Assembly (NCBI RefSeq): GCF_025979705.1
Contig: NZ_CP110136.1
Location: forward strand, 3,844,001-3,908,000
Length of the DNA stretch: 64,000 bases
Reading direction: 5' to 3'
Source of the DNA: Hymenobacter sp. YIM 151858-1
Lineage (GTDB): Bacteria > Bacteroidota > Bacteroidia > Cytophagales > Hymenobacteraceae
Shown here: piece by piece, positions 45,201 through 53,436 of the stretch
Numbering within the stretch: position 1 is the first letter of the stretch
Layout: every line of letters starts with the position of its first letter
Translations under genes and position numbers: made by a program
The notes under the pieces: generated by a model
Seen by the model: only the letters and a program-made list of their open reading frames with translations
Databases searched by the model: none
What the model was told of the DNA's origin: nothing

Positions 45201-47692
45201 CCGAGTACCCGAAAGTGGCCTTGCTGCCCGGTTACCAAATGAAATGGGTGGTGAAGGCCGACTCGATGTACCTCTCCACGCCGCCCGGCGGCGAGTCGAT
45301 GCGCTTCTACGACGGTACCTATCAGTACAAAGGGGTAGCCACGCTCACGCCCAAAGGCCTGTACGGCACGGGCCGTATGGAAAGCCAGCAGTCGGTTATC
45401 CGTTCGCCTTCGTTCACCTTCCTGCCTACGCAGTACAAGGGCAACAACTCGGTGGTGAGCGTTAAGTCGTCGGAGCCGAACAAGCCCGCGCTTACTGCGC
45501 CCGACGTAGCGTTTACCTACGACATCAAGCGCGGGTACGCCGACTTTACGCGCGAGCAGAACGCCAAAACCACCATCGAGCTGCCGTACTCGCAGTACCG
45601 CACTTCGCTGAGCGGCGGCCGCTGGGATTTCAAGAAGAAATCGGTGCAGCTGCGCGTAGCGCCGGGGCAGGACTCTACCACGGCCTATTTCTACTCGGTG
45701 AAGCCCGAGCAACAGGGCCTGCGCTTTCGGGCTGCTACCGGCATGTACGACCTGAACAAGTACCGCCTGGTGGCCAACGGCGTGCCCTACATTGCCGCCG
45801 CCGATGCCTGGATTCAGCCCGACTCGAACAAGGTATATGTGCTGCCCAATGCCGAGATGCGCTCCTTCCAGAATGCGGGCATCACGATGGACACCCTGCA
45901 GAAGCACCACCAGCTGTACCGGGGCGAAATCAAGGTGTTGTCGCGCCTGGCCTTTACGGGCAACGCGCTGTACCGCTACAAAACGCCTACCGACTCGTTC
46001 GCCATTAAGTTCAGCAACTTCCGCACCGACTCGACCAGCATTGCCGGCGTGAAGGGCGAAGGCAAAAAGCGCGGCGGCTTGCTAAGCCGCGGCAACGACA
46101 ACGGCCCCGAGCGCCTGCCCACCCTGGCGCAGGCCGATATCAAGGCCGCCGACAAGTTCCGGATTGCGCCCCGCATTCAGTACCGCGGCGCCATGACGAT
46201 GAACTCGCAGCGCAAAGGCTTTGCCTTCGACGGGCAGGCCCGCCTCGAGTTCAGCAAGCAGCAGGCGCAGGCCGGCTGGTTCCCGGTGCAGGACAGCATC
46301 GACCCGCAGTTCGTGAAGATTCACCTGAAGGAAACCAAGGCCGAGGACGGCACGCCCATGCTCACGGGCTTGTTTGCCAACGAGGGCACCGGCAAGCCGT
46401 ACCCGCTGTTTGTGGCCGCCAAGCCCAACGTTACCGACGGCAACTTCTTTGAGGTGGGCGGCACGCTCACCTACGACCCCAAGAAGCGCGTGTACACCAT
46501 CAGCCAGCACGATGCGCTGAACACCGAAATCTACGAGGGCTCGGTGCTGACGCTCAACGACACCACGGGCCACCTAGGCTTCCGCGGCAAGCTGAACCTC
46601 ATCAACTCGAACAAGGACTACAGCATCGTGGCGTCGGGCATCGGCAAGGCCAACACCGATTCGAGTCGCTACAACATCGATGCGATGATGGGCTTTGACA
46701 TGAACTTCCCCGACAAAGCTTTCGAGGCCATGGCCGCCGATATGGCCAAGTACTCGAAGGGCTTGCCCGAAGCGCTGACCAGCACCCAGGACGAATACTA
46801 CAAGCTGGGCGAGTTTGCCGGCTCCAAAGCCATCGGCGACTATGCCAACCGCAAGGGCGGCAGCTACGTGCCGCTGCAAAAAGTGTCGGCCAAGTTTCTG
46901 CACGACGTGATGCTGAACCGCGTGAACCTGAAGTGGTCGAACAAGCACAACGCCTGGTACTCGGTGGGCAAAATCGGCCTCGTCAGCATCGGCAAGAAGG
47001 ACATCAACGCCTTGGTGGATGGCTACGTTGAAATCAAGAAGGGCAGCGCCGGCGACGCCGTGGAGCTGTACCTCGAGGCCGACCCCGAAACCTGGTACTA
47101 CTTTAAGTACTCCGAGAACAAGCTGCTGGCCAAAGCCCAGCACGGCGAGTTCGACGAAATCCTAGGTCGGGCGGCGAAGGGCGACTACAACACGGCCACC
47201 AACTTCGGCTTCTTCCTGGGCGATGAGCAGGAAAAAGTGCTCTTCGTAAACCACTTCCGCAAAGACTACCTAGGCGAAACCAAGCCGCAAAAGCAGGTAA
47301 GCCGTCCGCAGAGCTCGGGCAACTTCGATTTCATGGAGGAGCCGGGCAAGAAGAAAAAGAAGAAGGAAGAGGAAGCGCCAGCCGTGGAGGAAGGCCCGAT
47401 TGACTACTCGGAGCCCGCCCCGAAGAAGAAAAAGAAGAAAGACGAAGCTGCAGCGGCCGATGGCTTCGGCGACACCAACGCCGCGCCGGCCGAAGAGCCT
47501 GCCAAAAAGGACAAAAAGAAAAAGGACGAAGCCCCGGCCGCAGCCGACGAACCGGTAGCCGAACCCAGCAAAAAGGACAAGAAAAAGAAAGAAGAGGCCG
47601 CCCCGACGGAAGAGCCGAAGCAGGAAGAGGCCCCGAAAAAGGAGAAGAAGTCGAAGAAGAAGGCCGAGGACGACCCCTTCGGCGACACCTGA
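42299..47692 (+). CDS. Very large exported protein of unknown function
   Basis: A 1797-residue protein. Signal peptide about 1-25 (MAWGSAVTSWAQ end); a helical domain about 30-190; a Pro/Ala/Lys linker about 198-317 that includes an Asp/Trp/Gly patch (WDDWDSGAGWDTGGGWGSDD); a long core about 317-1660 made mostly of short beta strands with repeated phrases about motion of D-S-L/I residues (for example DSVVTVGKTAQIKEGTLNGA), suggesting a long beta-helix or jelly-roll stack; and a Lys/Glu/Ala/Pro tail about 1661-1797 with recurring KKDKKKKDEA units. A helix-turn-helix-like stretch (FAVQDLAKSLNLKEANVRSA) occurs near residue 620. Similar giant proteins are known in Cytophagales but I know of no function. 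It is encoded alone, between two terminators. Confidence 0.85.
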   Translation: MKHFATWGLCALMAWGSAVTSWAQTTKPQQPATNPTPSISPVVRYSTTPFSTDAEQFIGEVVALMATTKNAPAIALTEQLRQLWASNKLTTTQQGKVIELARQMQARRLKPRPHLEALVGLVVAAKQGQLALNDLQTDQLLEVTGKALAQQDLRELEKFVNSTTQFLKTRELYTSRYNRLKLSSNTLVSFAYNETDYPMPPAPKPSDAPAPLTPEPLKPAATSAKTPAKAKPAAKPAAKPAAKKKSSGWDDWDSGAGWDTGGGWGSDDGWGAPVKKKAPAPAKKTTAATPAKTATQPAAAAKEPEPEPEPQAPAYSSYYAPPSTKGPVLVLKDADLLLATAYDSVLIQKTSGSLVTTTGKYVGQGGTFGWQLNGNPLTAELGPFDMDVNKPQFKAEPVTLTYPAVLEAPVKGAMAYKSVQKKNGADTGFPRFVSLTNDARIKNIGENIKYQGGFSLNGKQMYSSTLDGSLSRITVELDGKPRFRAASRSYMLGDTLITADRAAITIFQDKVDSLTHPGVKLKYSKPRRVLVMAREEGLYKTTPYYDSYHQMEIAAEQAKWNLATPNIDFQTLTAKNQVTADFESKEFYTNTRYQQIKGINKMHPLQMVVGYSQSHGNAKRFAVQDLAKSLNLKEANVRSAVAGLARDGYVSISPVSSDITLLPKAMHYVNSSRGKKDYDHIAIKSLAPNGRNASLNLNSNVLTVRGVDKFNFSDDSIAVFVKPDSAIVRVQKNRNIEFNGTVVASAFVFKGKEFKFDYDGFYIDMFKIDSIIVKGKNSKGSVMRARKETDFTLTNKDRHSAGRLYINAPNNKSGRKKLGAYPTFDATTGAYVFFNKPEVLGGAYDTTIYFDIPPFKLDSLNNANRTAVGFKGTFVSGGILPDIKTKLSMQDDGSLGFNYAVPKEGFPVYGGKGRLFNQVRMSNRGIQGVGEMTYLASTLQSDQFIFYKDSVVTVGKTAQIKEGTLNGAEYPKVALLPGYQMKWVVKADSMYLSTPPGGESMRFYDGTYQYKGVATLTPKGLYGTGRMESQQSVIRSPSFTFLPTQYKGNNSVVSVKSSEPNKPALTAPDVAFTYDIKRGYADFTREQNAKTTIELPYSQYRTSLSGGRWDFKKKSVQLRVAPGQDSTTAYFYSVKPEQQGLRFRAATGMYDLNKYRLVANGVPYIAAADAWIQPDSNKVYVLPNAEMRSFQNAGITMDTLQKHHQLYRGEIKVLSRLAFTGNALYRYKTPTDSFAIKFSNFRTDSTSIAGVKGEGKKRGGLLSRGNDNGPERLPTLAQADIKAADKFRIAPRIQYRGAMTMNSQRKGFAFDGQARLEFSKQQAQAGWFPVQDSIDPQFVKIHLKETKAEDGTPMLTGLFANEGTGKPYPLFVAAKPNVTDGNFFEVGGTLTYDPKKRVYTISQHDALNTEIYEGSVLTLNDTTGHLGFRGKLNLINSNKDYSIVASGIGKANTDSSRYNIDAMMGFDMNFPDKAFEAMAADMAKYSKGLPEALTSTQDEYYKLGEFAGSKAIGDYANRKGGSYVPLQKVSAKFLHDVMLNRVNLKWSNKHNAWYSVGKIGLVSIGKKDINALVDGYVEIKKGSAGDAVELYLEADPETWYYFKYSENKLLAKAQHGEFDEILGRAAKGDYNTATNFGFFLGDEQEKVLFVNHFRKDYLGETKPQKQVSRPQSSGNFDFMEEPGKKKKKKEEEAPAVEEGPIDYSEPAPKKKKKKDEAAAADGFGDTNAAPAEEPAKKDKKKKDEAPAAADEPVAEPSKKDKKKKEEAAPTEEPKQEEAPKKEKKSKKKAEDDPFGDT

Positions 47693-47710
47693 TCCGAACT
47701 GCCCGACCGC

Positions 47711-47750
47711 GCAACAGCCACGCCCACCTAGGGCGTGGCTGTTTTGCTTT
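47711..47750 (+). terminator. Terminator after the giant gene, with CCTAGG spanning loop and stem
   Basis: A 12-bp perfect stem (47714-47725 with 47731-47742) with loop ACCTA and T-rich tail. The CCTAGG core at 47727-47732 spans loop and stem. Confidence 0.9.
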
Positions 47751-47815
47751 TGGGGCCGTAGGGGTGGATTTACCGAAAACCGCCACCCGGCTCGGTCGAG
47801 GCTGCGTTAGCTAGC

Positions 47816-47823
47816 TATATTTG
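47816..47823 (+). promoter_or_regulatory. -7 element for plsY
   Basis: TATATTTG fits TAnnTTTG and lies 22 bases upstream of the plsY ATG. No convincing -33 element was seen. Confidence 0.45.
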
Positions 47824-47845
47824 ACTGTTTCCATCTTTCCCCGCT

Positions 47846-48487
47846 ATGAATTTGGCTGTAGTGCTACCCTTGCTTGTGCTGGCTTACCTGCTCGGCTCCA
47901 TCCCAACGGCCCTGTGGGTCGGCCGCCGCTTCTACGGCATCGATGTGCGGGAACACGGCTCGGGCAACGCCGGCGCTACCAACACCTTCCGGGTGCTGGG
48001 CAAAAAGCCGGGTTCGTTTGTGCTGTTTGTTGATGCCCTGAAAGGCTTTGTAGCGGCCTACTTCCTGCCCATGCTCATGGTAGACCTAGGGGCCATTGCG
48101 CCCGAGCACGAGGTGTACTACCGCCTGGGTTGCGGCGTGCTGGCTATTGTAGGGCACATCTATCCGGTGTTTGCGCAGTTTCGGGGCGGCAAGGGCGTGG
48201 CCACGGTGCTGGGCATGATGCTGGGCGTGGCGCCCGTTACCGTAAGCGTGTGCATCCTCATTTTTATTACCATGCTGCTGCTTACGCGCTATGTGTCGCT
48301 CAGCAGCATGACGGCCGGCGTGGCTTTCGCGCTGCTGCAGCTGCTGCCCGCGTTTCGGCCGCCGCAGCCGTTCTTGGTGTACGTTGGGTTTGTGCTGGCC
48401 GCGCTGCTGGTGTACACGCACCGCGCCAACATCGGCCGCCTGCGGGCCGGTACCGAGAGCCGCGTACCGCTGTTTGGGCGCAAATAA
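47846..48487 (+). CDS. plsY: Glycerol-3-phosphate acyltransferase PlsY
   Basis: A 213-residue inner-membrane enzyme that transfers an acyl group from acyl-phosphate to glycerol 3-phosphate, the first step of phospholipid synthesis. Its conserved loops are visible: GSIPTALWVGRRFYGID near the start, HGSGNAGATNTFRVLG (motif 1), and GHIYPVFAQFRGGKGVATVLG (motif 2/3, phosphate binding), with about five to seven membrane segments. Length and order are normal. It is a single gene with its own -7 element; no terminator was recognised after it. Confidence 0.96.
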   Translation: MNLAVVLPLLVLAYLLGSIPTALWVGRRFYGIDVREHGSGNAGATNTFRVLGKKPGSFVLFVDALKGFVAAYFLPMLMVDLGAIAPEHEVYYRLGCGVLAIVGHIYPVFAQFRGGKGVATVLGMMLGVAPVTVSVCILIFITMLLLTRYVSLSSMTAGVAFALLQLLPAFRPPQPFLVYVGFVLAALLVYTHRANIGRLRAGTESRVPLFGRK

Positions 48488-48579
48488 CATGCGGACAAAT
48501 ATTTCTGCAGGCTATTGAGGGTTAGCTACTTACTGATAGCAGGAGCATTTATAACAATTCAATAACGAAACTTTTGAAT

Positions 48580-48598
48580 ATGATAGTTTAACTATCAT
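48580..48598. promoter_or_regulatory. 19-base palindrome upstream of carbonic anhydrase gene
   Basis: ATGATAGTT, one central T, and AACTATCAT form a perfect dyad 45 bases upstream of the chosen start codon. AT-rich surroundings suggest an operator overlapping the promoter. The regulator is unknown. Confidence 0.55.
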
Positions 48599-48642
48599 GG
48601 ATAACAGTGGTTGTTTTGCGGACACAACCACACGTTTTATTC

Positions 48643-49440
48643 ATGACTGTACTGAAGTCTTTTTTGCTGGTGTTGGGCCTGGGCCTGCTTGCCGAAACCA
48701 CCGAAGCGCAAACCAAGCGCCGCACAGCAGTTGCCGAAAAACAAAACCCGGCCGCCGAAAACTCGCCGCAATGGCTTAAAGAGCATTACGTCGTCGACCG
48801 CGACTCGGCCTACGCCAACCCCTACGTAGCCCTGCGCAAGCTGATGGGCGGCAACCGCCGCTTCGTGGAGCACAAAAGCATTAAGCCCCGCCAAGACCAG
48901 GCCGCCCTCACCAACACCGAAAAAGGCCAGAAGCCCTTTGCCACCATCGTGGGCTGCTCCGATAGCCGCGTGCCCAACGAAATCATCTTCGACCAGGGCG
49001 TGGGCGACTTGTTTATCATTCGCACGGCCGGGCAGGTAATGGCCGAGGCCTCGTACGGCAGCATCGAGTTTGCATCGGTAGCGCTGGGCTCTAAACTCAT
49101 CGTGGTGCTCGGCCACCAAAGTTGTGGCGCCGTGGATGCCGCCGTTCGGCGCCCCGACGTGCCCGGCCACATTATTACGCTGGTGAACGGCATCAAGCCC
49201 GCCGCTGAGAAAACCAAAAACATGGCCGGCGACCGGCTCGACAACACCATCCGCCAGAATGTGCTCGATCAGGTGCAAGAGCTGCGCGACCTGGAGCCGG
49301 TACTGGCCAAAAAGTACCGCAACGGCGAAATCCTGATCGTGGGCGCCGTGTACAATTTGCACACGGGTAAGGTGGAGTTTTTGCCCGAAACGCTGCAAAA
49401 CCTGCCCGCTTTCCGCCCGGCAACTGCCGCCGCCAAGTAA
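48643..49440 (+). CDS. Periplasmic beta-class carbonic anhydrase
   Basis: A 265-residue zinc enzyme converting CO2 and bicarbonate. Signal peptide MTVLKSFLLVLGLGLLAETTEA; then the beta-carbonic anhydrase fold with IVGCSDSRVPNE (first Cys ligand and the Asp/Arg dyad), IIRTAGQV, and LGHQSCGAVDAAV (His and second Cys ligand). All three ligands are present. The signal peptide places it outside the inner membrane, which is less usual for this class. Start chosen at ATG 48643 for the signal peptide; a 19-base palindrome lies 45 bases upstream. Confidence 0.93.
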   Translation: MTVLKSFLLVLGLGLLAETTEAQTKRRTAVAEKQNPAAENSPQWLKEHYVVDRDSAYANPYVALRKLMGGNRRFVEHKSIKPRQDQAALTNTEKGQKPFATIVGCSDSRVPNEIIFDQGVGDLFIIRTAGQVMAEASYGSIEFASVALGSKLIVVLGHQSCGAVDAAVRRPDVPGHIITLVNGIKPAAEKTKNMAGDRLDNTIRQNVLDQVQELRDLEPVLAKKYRNGEILIVGAVYNLHTGKVEFLPETLQNLPAFRPATAAAK

Positions 49441-49458
49441 GGTGGCCGTTGCTTGTTA

Positions 49459-49486
49459 CGCCCCGGCCCCGCAGAAGCCGGGGCGT
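49459..49486. terminator. GC-rich hairpin after the carbonic anhydrase gene
   Basis: A 10-bp stem (about 49459-49468 with 49477-49486) just after the stop codon. There is no T run; termination is possible but weakly supported. Confidence 0.4.
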
Positions 49487-49615
49487 AGCCAGGACTTAGG
49501 TGCAACCAGCAGGCGCGGGCCCTGGGTGCGCAAATGAGGCACGGGCATATATACGCGTCGGCAACTGCTATTACCTTTATAGCCCACTGCATTCCTGTTA
49601 TTTCCCCATCTGCTG

Positions 49616-50992
49616 ATGACCTCGACCTACCTCACCGAAAACCAAGATCGTTTCCTGAGCGAGCTGCTCGATTGGCTTCGCATTCCGTCGGTTTCGGCCG
49701 ATCCTAAGTTTAGCGGCGACGTGCTGCGTGCCGCCGAGTACCTTAAGACGCGCCTCGAAGAAGTGGGCCTCGACAACGTGGAGCTGTGCCCCACGGCTGG
49801 CTACCCCATCGTATACGGCGAAAAGCTGATCGACCCCGCCCTGCCCACCGTGCTGGTGTACGGCCACTACGACGTGCAGCCCGCCGATCCGTACGAGCTC
49901 TGGACCTCGGGTCCGTTCGATCCGGTTATAAAAGACGGCAACATCTACGCCCGCGGCGCCTGCGACGACAAAGGCCAGGTGTACATGCACGTAAAAGCCT
50001 TTGAGGTGCTGAACCAGAATGGCGGCGTGCCCTGCAACGTGAAGGTGATGATTGAGGGCGAGGAGGAAGTAGGCTCGGAGAACCTGGGCATCTTCGTGCG
50101 CTCGAACAAAGAGAAGCTGCGCGCCGACGTGGTGCTGCTCTCCGATACGGGCATCATCAACAACGAAACCCCCAGCATTGAGGTGGGCCTGCGCGGCCTG
50201 AGCTACCACGAGGTAGAGGTAACCGGCCCCAACCGCGACCTGCACTCGGGCCTGTACGGCGGCGCCGTACACAACCCCATCAACGCCTTGTGCAAGATGA
50301 TTGCCTCGTTGCACGACGAGAACGGCCACATCACCATTCCCGGCTTCTACGACAACGTGCAGGTGCTGACGGAGGAAGAGCGCGCCGAGCTGAACAAGGC
50401 TCCGTACGACGAGCAGGAGTACAAAGAGAGCATCGGCCTGCCTGCCACCTATGGCGAGAAAGGCTACACCACCCTGGAGCGCACCAGCATCCGGCCCACG
50501 CTCGACGTGAACGGCATTTGGGGCGGCTACACCGGCGAGGGCGCCAAAACGGTTATTGCCTCCAAGGCCTACGCCAAAATCTCGATGCGCCTGGTGCCCA
50601 ACCAAACCTCCGAGGAAATCAGCCAGAAGTTTCAGCAGCACTTCCAGAGCATTGCGCCCGAGGGCGTGACGGTGGTAGTGAAGCCCCACCACGGCGGCGA
50701 GCCGGTAGTTACGCCTACCGACTCGGTGGCCTACCGCGCGGCCTCGGCGGCCATGGAAGACACCTTCGGCAAAAAGCCTATCCCTACGCGCGGCGGCGGC
50801 TCCATCCCGATTGTGGCTATGTTCAAGGGCGAGTTGGGCGTTGATTCGGTACTGCTTGGTTTCGGCCTCGATAGCGACGCCATTCACTCGCCCAACGAGA
50901 AGTACGGCGTGTTCAACTTCATGAAAGGCATTGAGACGATTCCGCTGTTTTACCAGCACTACGCGCGCCTGATGAAAGAGCAGCAAGCCTAG
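49616..50992 (+). CDS. M20 family dipeptidase
   Basis: A 458-residue di-zinc metallopeptidase of the ArgE/DapE/carnosinase-like M20 family, probably cytoplasmic, splitting dipeptides. Metal ligands and catalytic residues: GHYDVQPADP (His, Asp), ARGACDDKGQVYM (bridging Asp), EGEEEVGSENL (catalytic Glu and next ligand), LLSDTG (Asp) and DSDAIHSPNEKYG (His). The dimerisation lid domain spans about 190-320. There is no signal peptide. The stop codon TAG is embedded in GCCTAGGT at 50988. A TACCTTTA at 49572-49579 resembles a -7 element. Confidence 0.94.
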   Translation: MTSTYLTENQDRFLSELLDWLRIPSVSADPKFSGDVLRAAEYLKTRLEEVGLDNVELCPTAGYPIVYGEKLIDPALPTVLVYGHYDVQPADPYELWTSGPFDPVIKDGNIYARGACDDKGQVYMHVKAFEVLNQNGGVPCNVKVMIEGEEEVGSENLGIFVRSNKEKLRADVVLLSDTGIINNETPSIEVGLRGLSYHEVEVTGPNRDLHSGLYGGAVHNPINALCKMIASLHDENGHITIPGFYDNVQVLTEEERAELNKAPYDEQEYKESIGLPATYGEKGYTTLERTSIRPTLDVNGIWGGYTGEGAKTVIASKAYAKISMRLVPNQTSEEISQKFQQHFQSIAPEGVTVVVKPHHGGEPVVTPTDSVAYRAASAAMEDTFGKKPIPTRGGGSIPIVAMFKGELGVDSVLLGFGLDSDAIHSPNEKYGVFNFMKGIETIPLFYQHYARLMKEQQA

Positions 50993-51014
50993 GTTTGCCA
51001 ACCGCCCTAGGTGC

Positions 51015-51052
51015 CACAACGCCCGGCTTCTGCGAGGAGGCCGGGCGTTGTG
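51015..51052. terminator. Bidirectional terminator between dipeptidase and barrel genes
   Basis: A 13-bp perfect stem (51015-51027 with 51040-51052) between two convergent genes, immediately after a CCTAGGT copy at 51006. It has no strong T run. Confidence 0.75.
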
Positions 51053-51056
51053 CTGT

Positions 51057-51788
51057 TCAGGCGCCTTTGGCGGGGGCGGAGCCGGCTTTGCGCCGAAATG
51101 GGTTTAGCCGGATTTTCTTCAGCCCCGCAAAACTATTGAAGCGGTAGCCCAGCGAAAACTGCACCACGCTGTGGCGCAGGCGCACTTGCGTGGTGGTGGC
51201 GGCATCGTAGCGCACGGGGCGGTACACGTTGGGCAGGCCAGCGGAGTAGCGCCAGCTTAGGCTCAGCCCGTTGGGGTCCTGGTAGCCCAAGCCTACCGCG
51301 AGGCCGTAATCGAGCGGGCGGTAGGTATCGAGGGCGAAGGGGCGCAGGGCGGCATCGTGGTAGCGGGTGCGCAGCAGGCGGGCGGCGTAGGGGCCCAATT
51401 CTACAAAGGCGTCGTCGCGGGTGTATCGGGCCAGTAGCGGCACCTCCAGGTAATCCAGCTTGGCCCCGATACTGGGGCCGTACTGCAGGGTATTGTCGCC
51501 TTTGGCTGAGTATAGCACCTCGGGCCCCACCGACCAGTACCTGCCCAGCTGAAGCTGCGTAACGAGGCCGCCGTGGTACGCCAAGCACACCTTGCGCCGG
51601 GCAGCATCGGGGCCGGCGGCGTTGGCGAAGTTGGCGCCCCCGCGCAGGCCCGCTTTAAACGATACCTGCGCCCAGCCGGTACCGGGCTCTATGGCCAGGA
51701 TCAGCAGCAGGGCCGCTACGGAAGTCCGAAAAGATAGTAAGCCCGAACGGATGGCGGCCGGGCAGGAGCCGAAAACGGATAAGCAACG
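51057..51788 (-). CDS. PorT-like barrel protein, array member 1
   Basis: A beta-barrel protein of about 243 residues: signal region ending near GTGWAQ, then VSFKAGLRGGANFANA, VGPEVLYSAKGDN, LDYLEVPLLARYTRDDAFVELGPYAARLL and VVQFSLGYRF, the standard pattern of Bacteroidota porin/PorT-like proteins. It is the most divergent of five tandem barrels. The start is uncertain: the frame opens at a TTG at 51836, but a -7 element (51834-51841) overlaps that codon, so a later TTG, such as 51788, is likelier. A Lys/Arg-rich C-terminal extension of about 20 residues follows the last strand, which is odd for a barrel protein. Confidence 0.75.
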   Translation of the reverse strand, partial: RCLSVFGSCPAAIRSGLLSFRTSVAALLLILAIEPGTGWAQVSFKAGLRGGANFANAAGPDAARRKVCLAYHGGLVTQLQLGRYWSVGPEVLYSAKGDNTLQYGPSIGAKLDYLEVPLLARYTRDDAFVELGPYAARLLRTRYHDAALRPFALDTYRPLDYGLAVGLGYQDPNGLSLSWRYSAGLPNVYRPVRYDAATTTQVRLRHSVVQFSLGYRFNSFAGLKKIRLNPFRRKAGSAPAKGA

Positions 51789-51833
51789 CAACGAAATACC
51801 GGTAAACAACGCTTGGGCAACCCAGCCCGCCGC

Positions 51834-51841
51834 CAAAACTA
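51834..51841 (-). promoter_or_regulatory. -7 element of array member 1
   Basis: TAGTTTTG on the minus strand matches TAnnTTTG and lies just after the terminator of the preceding barrel gene, so this barrel is probably transcribed on its own. Confidence 0.45.
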
Positions 51842-51850
51842 TAAAAAGGA

Positions 51851-51885
51851 ACCGGCCGGCTCCCTAGGTAACGGAGCCGGCCGGT
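51851..51885 (-). terminator. Terminator of array member 2 with CCTAGGT in the loop
   Basis: A 13-bp perfect stem (51851-51863 with 51873-51885); the 9-base loop is CTAGGTAAC, so the CCTAGGT motif starts at the last stem base and fills the loop. A short T-rich tail is on the minus strand. Confidence 0.85.
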
Positions 51886-51913
51886 TTGTGGTGGCAGCTA
51901 TGCCAGCCGAAAA

Positions 51914-52573
51914 TTACTTGCCGAAGAAGTACCCCAACGACAGCATAAACGTGGAGTTGCGGGCGTTGCTGAACTCGTTTTGGGCGGCGTCTTTCTTGCC
52001 GTATTTGCTGAGGCCGCCGTTGTAGCGCAGCCCAATCAGCAGGCCCATATCCGACTCGTAGCCCACGCCGGCGGCGTAGCCGAGCTCGGTGCGCTGCACG
52101 TTGTCGAGGTTGTCGTAGTTGCTCGAGTTGTTGGTAACGTTGCCGTTTACCTCGCGCCGCACGTTGTTGCTCACGCTCAGCAGGTAACCTACCTGCGGGC
52201 CGGCCTCGAAGAAGATGCCATCGGCGTTGATCTTGAGCAGAATCGGCACATCGAGGTAGTTGTAGTTTACCTTGCCCGTTTCTTTGATGCGGTTGCCGAA
52301 CACGTCGGTGTACGAGTTGTCGGCGTACTTAAAGCCTTTTTGCGAGAACAGCAGCTCGGGCTGTACCGACAGAAAGTTGTCGTCGGTGAGGCCGATGTTC
52401 ACCATCAGGCCGGCGTGCGGGCCAACCTTGCTGTCGTAGCGGTTTTCGTCGGTAAGGTCGCCGGCCAGGTTGGAGTAGTTGGCGCCGGCCTTCAGGCCGA
52501 GGCGGATGTCCTGCGCCTGGGCAGCGGAGGCAGCACCTAGGCCCAACAGCGTCAGCAGAAGTAGTTTTTTCAT
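51914..52573 (-). CDS. PorT-like barrel protein, array member 2
   Basis: A 219-residue outer-membrane barrel. Signal peptide MKKLLLLTLLGLGAASAAQA; mature start QDIRLGLKAGANYSNLAGDL; then SVQPELLFSQKGFKYA, VNYNYLDVPILLKINADGIF, FEAGPQVGYLLSVS, LGYAAGVGYES and the terminal LSLGYFFGK. It is closely related to array member 3 (52672-53331) and member 4 (53506-54213), which share KAGANYSNLAG, YNYLDVP and GYAAG phrases. Such barrels are usually called porin family proteins; the ligand is unknown. Its stop is followed by a terminator, its ATG preceded by a near-match TACTTTCG at 52596-52603. Confidence 0.9.
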   Translation of the reverse strand: MKKLLLLTLLGLGAASAAQAQDIRLGLKAGANYSNLAGDLTDENRYDSKVGPHAGLMVNIGLTDDNFLSVQPELLFSQKGFKYADNSYTDVFGNRIKETGKVNYNYLDVPILLKINADGIFFEAGPQVGYLLSVSNNVRREVNGNVTNNSSNYDNLDNVQRTELGYAAGVGYESDMGLLIGLRYNGGLSKYGKKDAAQNEFSNARNSTFMLSLGYFFGK

Positions 52574-52671
52574 GGCTACTGGTAAAAGTACGGCGCGAAA
52601 GTAGGCAGCCGGCGTCGCTTTGGCCCCGGCGGCCTGCAGGCCCTATACGTAGCCACGGGCACCTAGGCTGC

Positions 52672-53331
52672 TTACTCGCCGCCAAACATAAAGCCTACCG
52701 ATAAGAGAAACACCGAGTTGCGGGCGTTCCGGAACTCGTCGCCCTGGTAGCCGTCGTCGGCAAAATCGGTGAGGGAGCCGTTGTAGCGCAGCCCGATCAT
52801 GGGGCCGCTTTTGGCTTGGTAGCCCAGCCCGGCGGCGTAGCCCACCTCGGTGCGCTTCACGTCGTCGAGGTTGGAGTAGTTCTGCGACGACGTTTGCGTC
52901 TGGCCGTTGCGGGTTATCTCAATGTCGTCGCTGGCGCTGAGCAGGTAGCCAAACTGCGGCCCGGCCTCGAAGAACAAGCCGCCGGCGTTGATTTTCAGCA
53001 GCACCGGCACATCGAGGTAGTTGTAGGTGAGCTTGCCGGTGAAGCGGAACCGGTCGTTGCCGATGGTTACGTCGCGGTCGGCGTACTTAAAGCCCTTTTG
53101 CGAGAAGAGTAGCTCGGGCTGCAGCGACAAAAAGCCGTCGTCGATCAGCCCCACGTTCAGCATCAAGCCGCCGTGCACGCCAAACTTGCTTTCGTAGCGG
53201 TCCTCGTCTACCACGTCGCCGGCCAGGTTGGAGTAGTTGGCGCCGGCTTTCACCCCAAAGCGGATGCCTTGCGCCTGAGCGCTTAGCGCAGCCAGGGTGC
53301 AGAATGTCAGAATAAAGACGAAGTGTTTCAT
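52672..53331 (-). CDS. PorT-like barrel protein, array member 3
   Basis: A 219-residue outer-membrane barrel with the same length as member 2. Signal peptide about 1-20 (LAALSAQA), mature start QGIRFGVKAGANYSNLAGDV, LQPELLFSQKGFKYADRD, LTYNYLDVPVLLKINAGGLF, AGLGYQAKSGPMIGLRYNGS and the terminal FLLSVGFMFGGE. It differs from member 2 mostly in the exposed loops, as expected from duplication followed by surface diversification. No terminator was recognised between it and member 2, so member 2 may also be read from its transcript. Confidence 0.9.
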   Translation of the reverse strand: MKHFVFILTFCTLAALSAQAQGIRFGVKAGANYSNLAGDVVDEDRYESKFGVHGGLMLNVGLIDDGFLSLQPELLFSQKGFKYADRDVTIGNDRFRFTGKLTYNYLDVPVLLKINAGGLFFEAGPQFGYLLSASDDIEITRNGQTQTSSQNYSNLDDVKRTEVGYAAGLGYQAKSGPMIGLRYNGSLTDFADDGYQGDEFRNARNSVFLLSVGFMFGGE

Positions 53332-53436
53332 AGCGGTAAAAGGGTTAGGAATGAAGAGCAGGAATGGCTAGCGCCAACAACGGATACAACCATTCGGCAA
53401 ATCATATGTTTAACTGAAGCGCTTATAAATCAGTAA

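Noticed and set aside
49598-51019. A 473-residue open frame opposite the M20 dipeptidase
   Set aside because: It covers the dipeptidase end to end; the plus-strand gene has all metal ligands.
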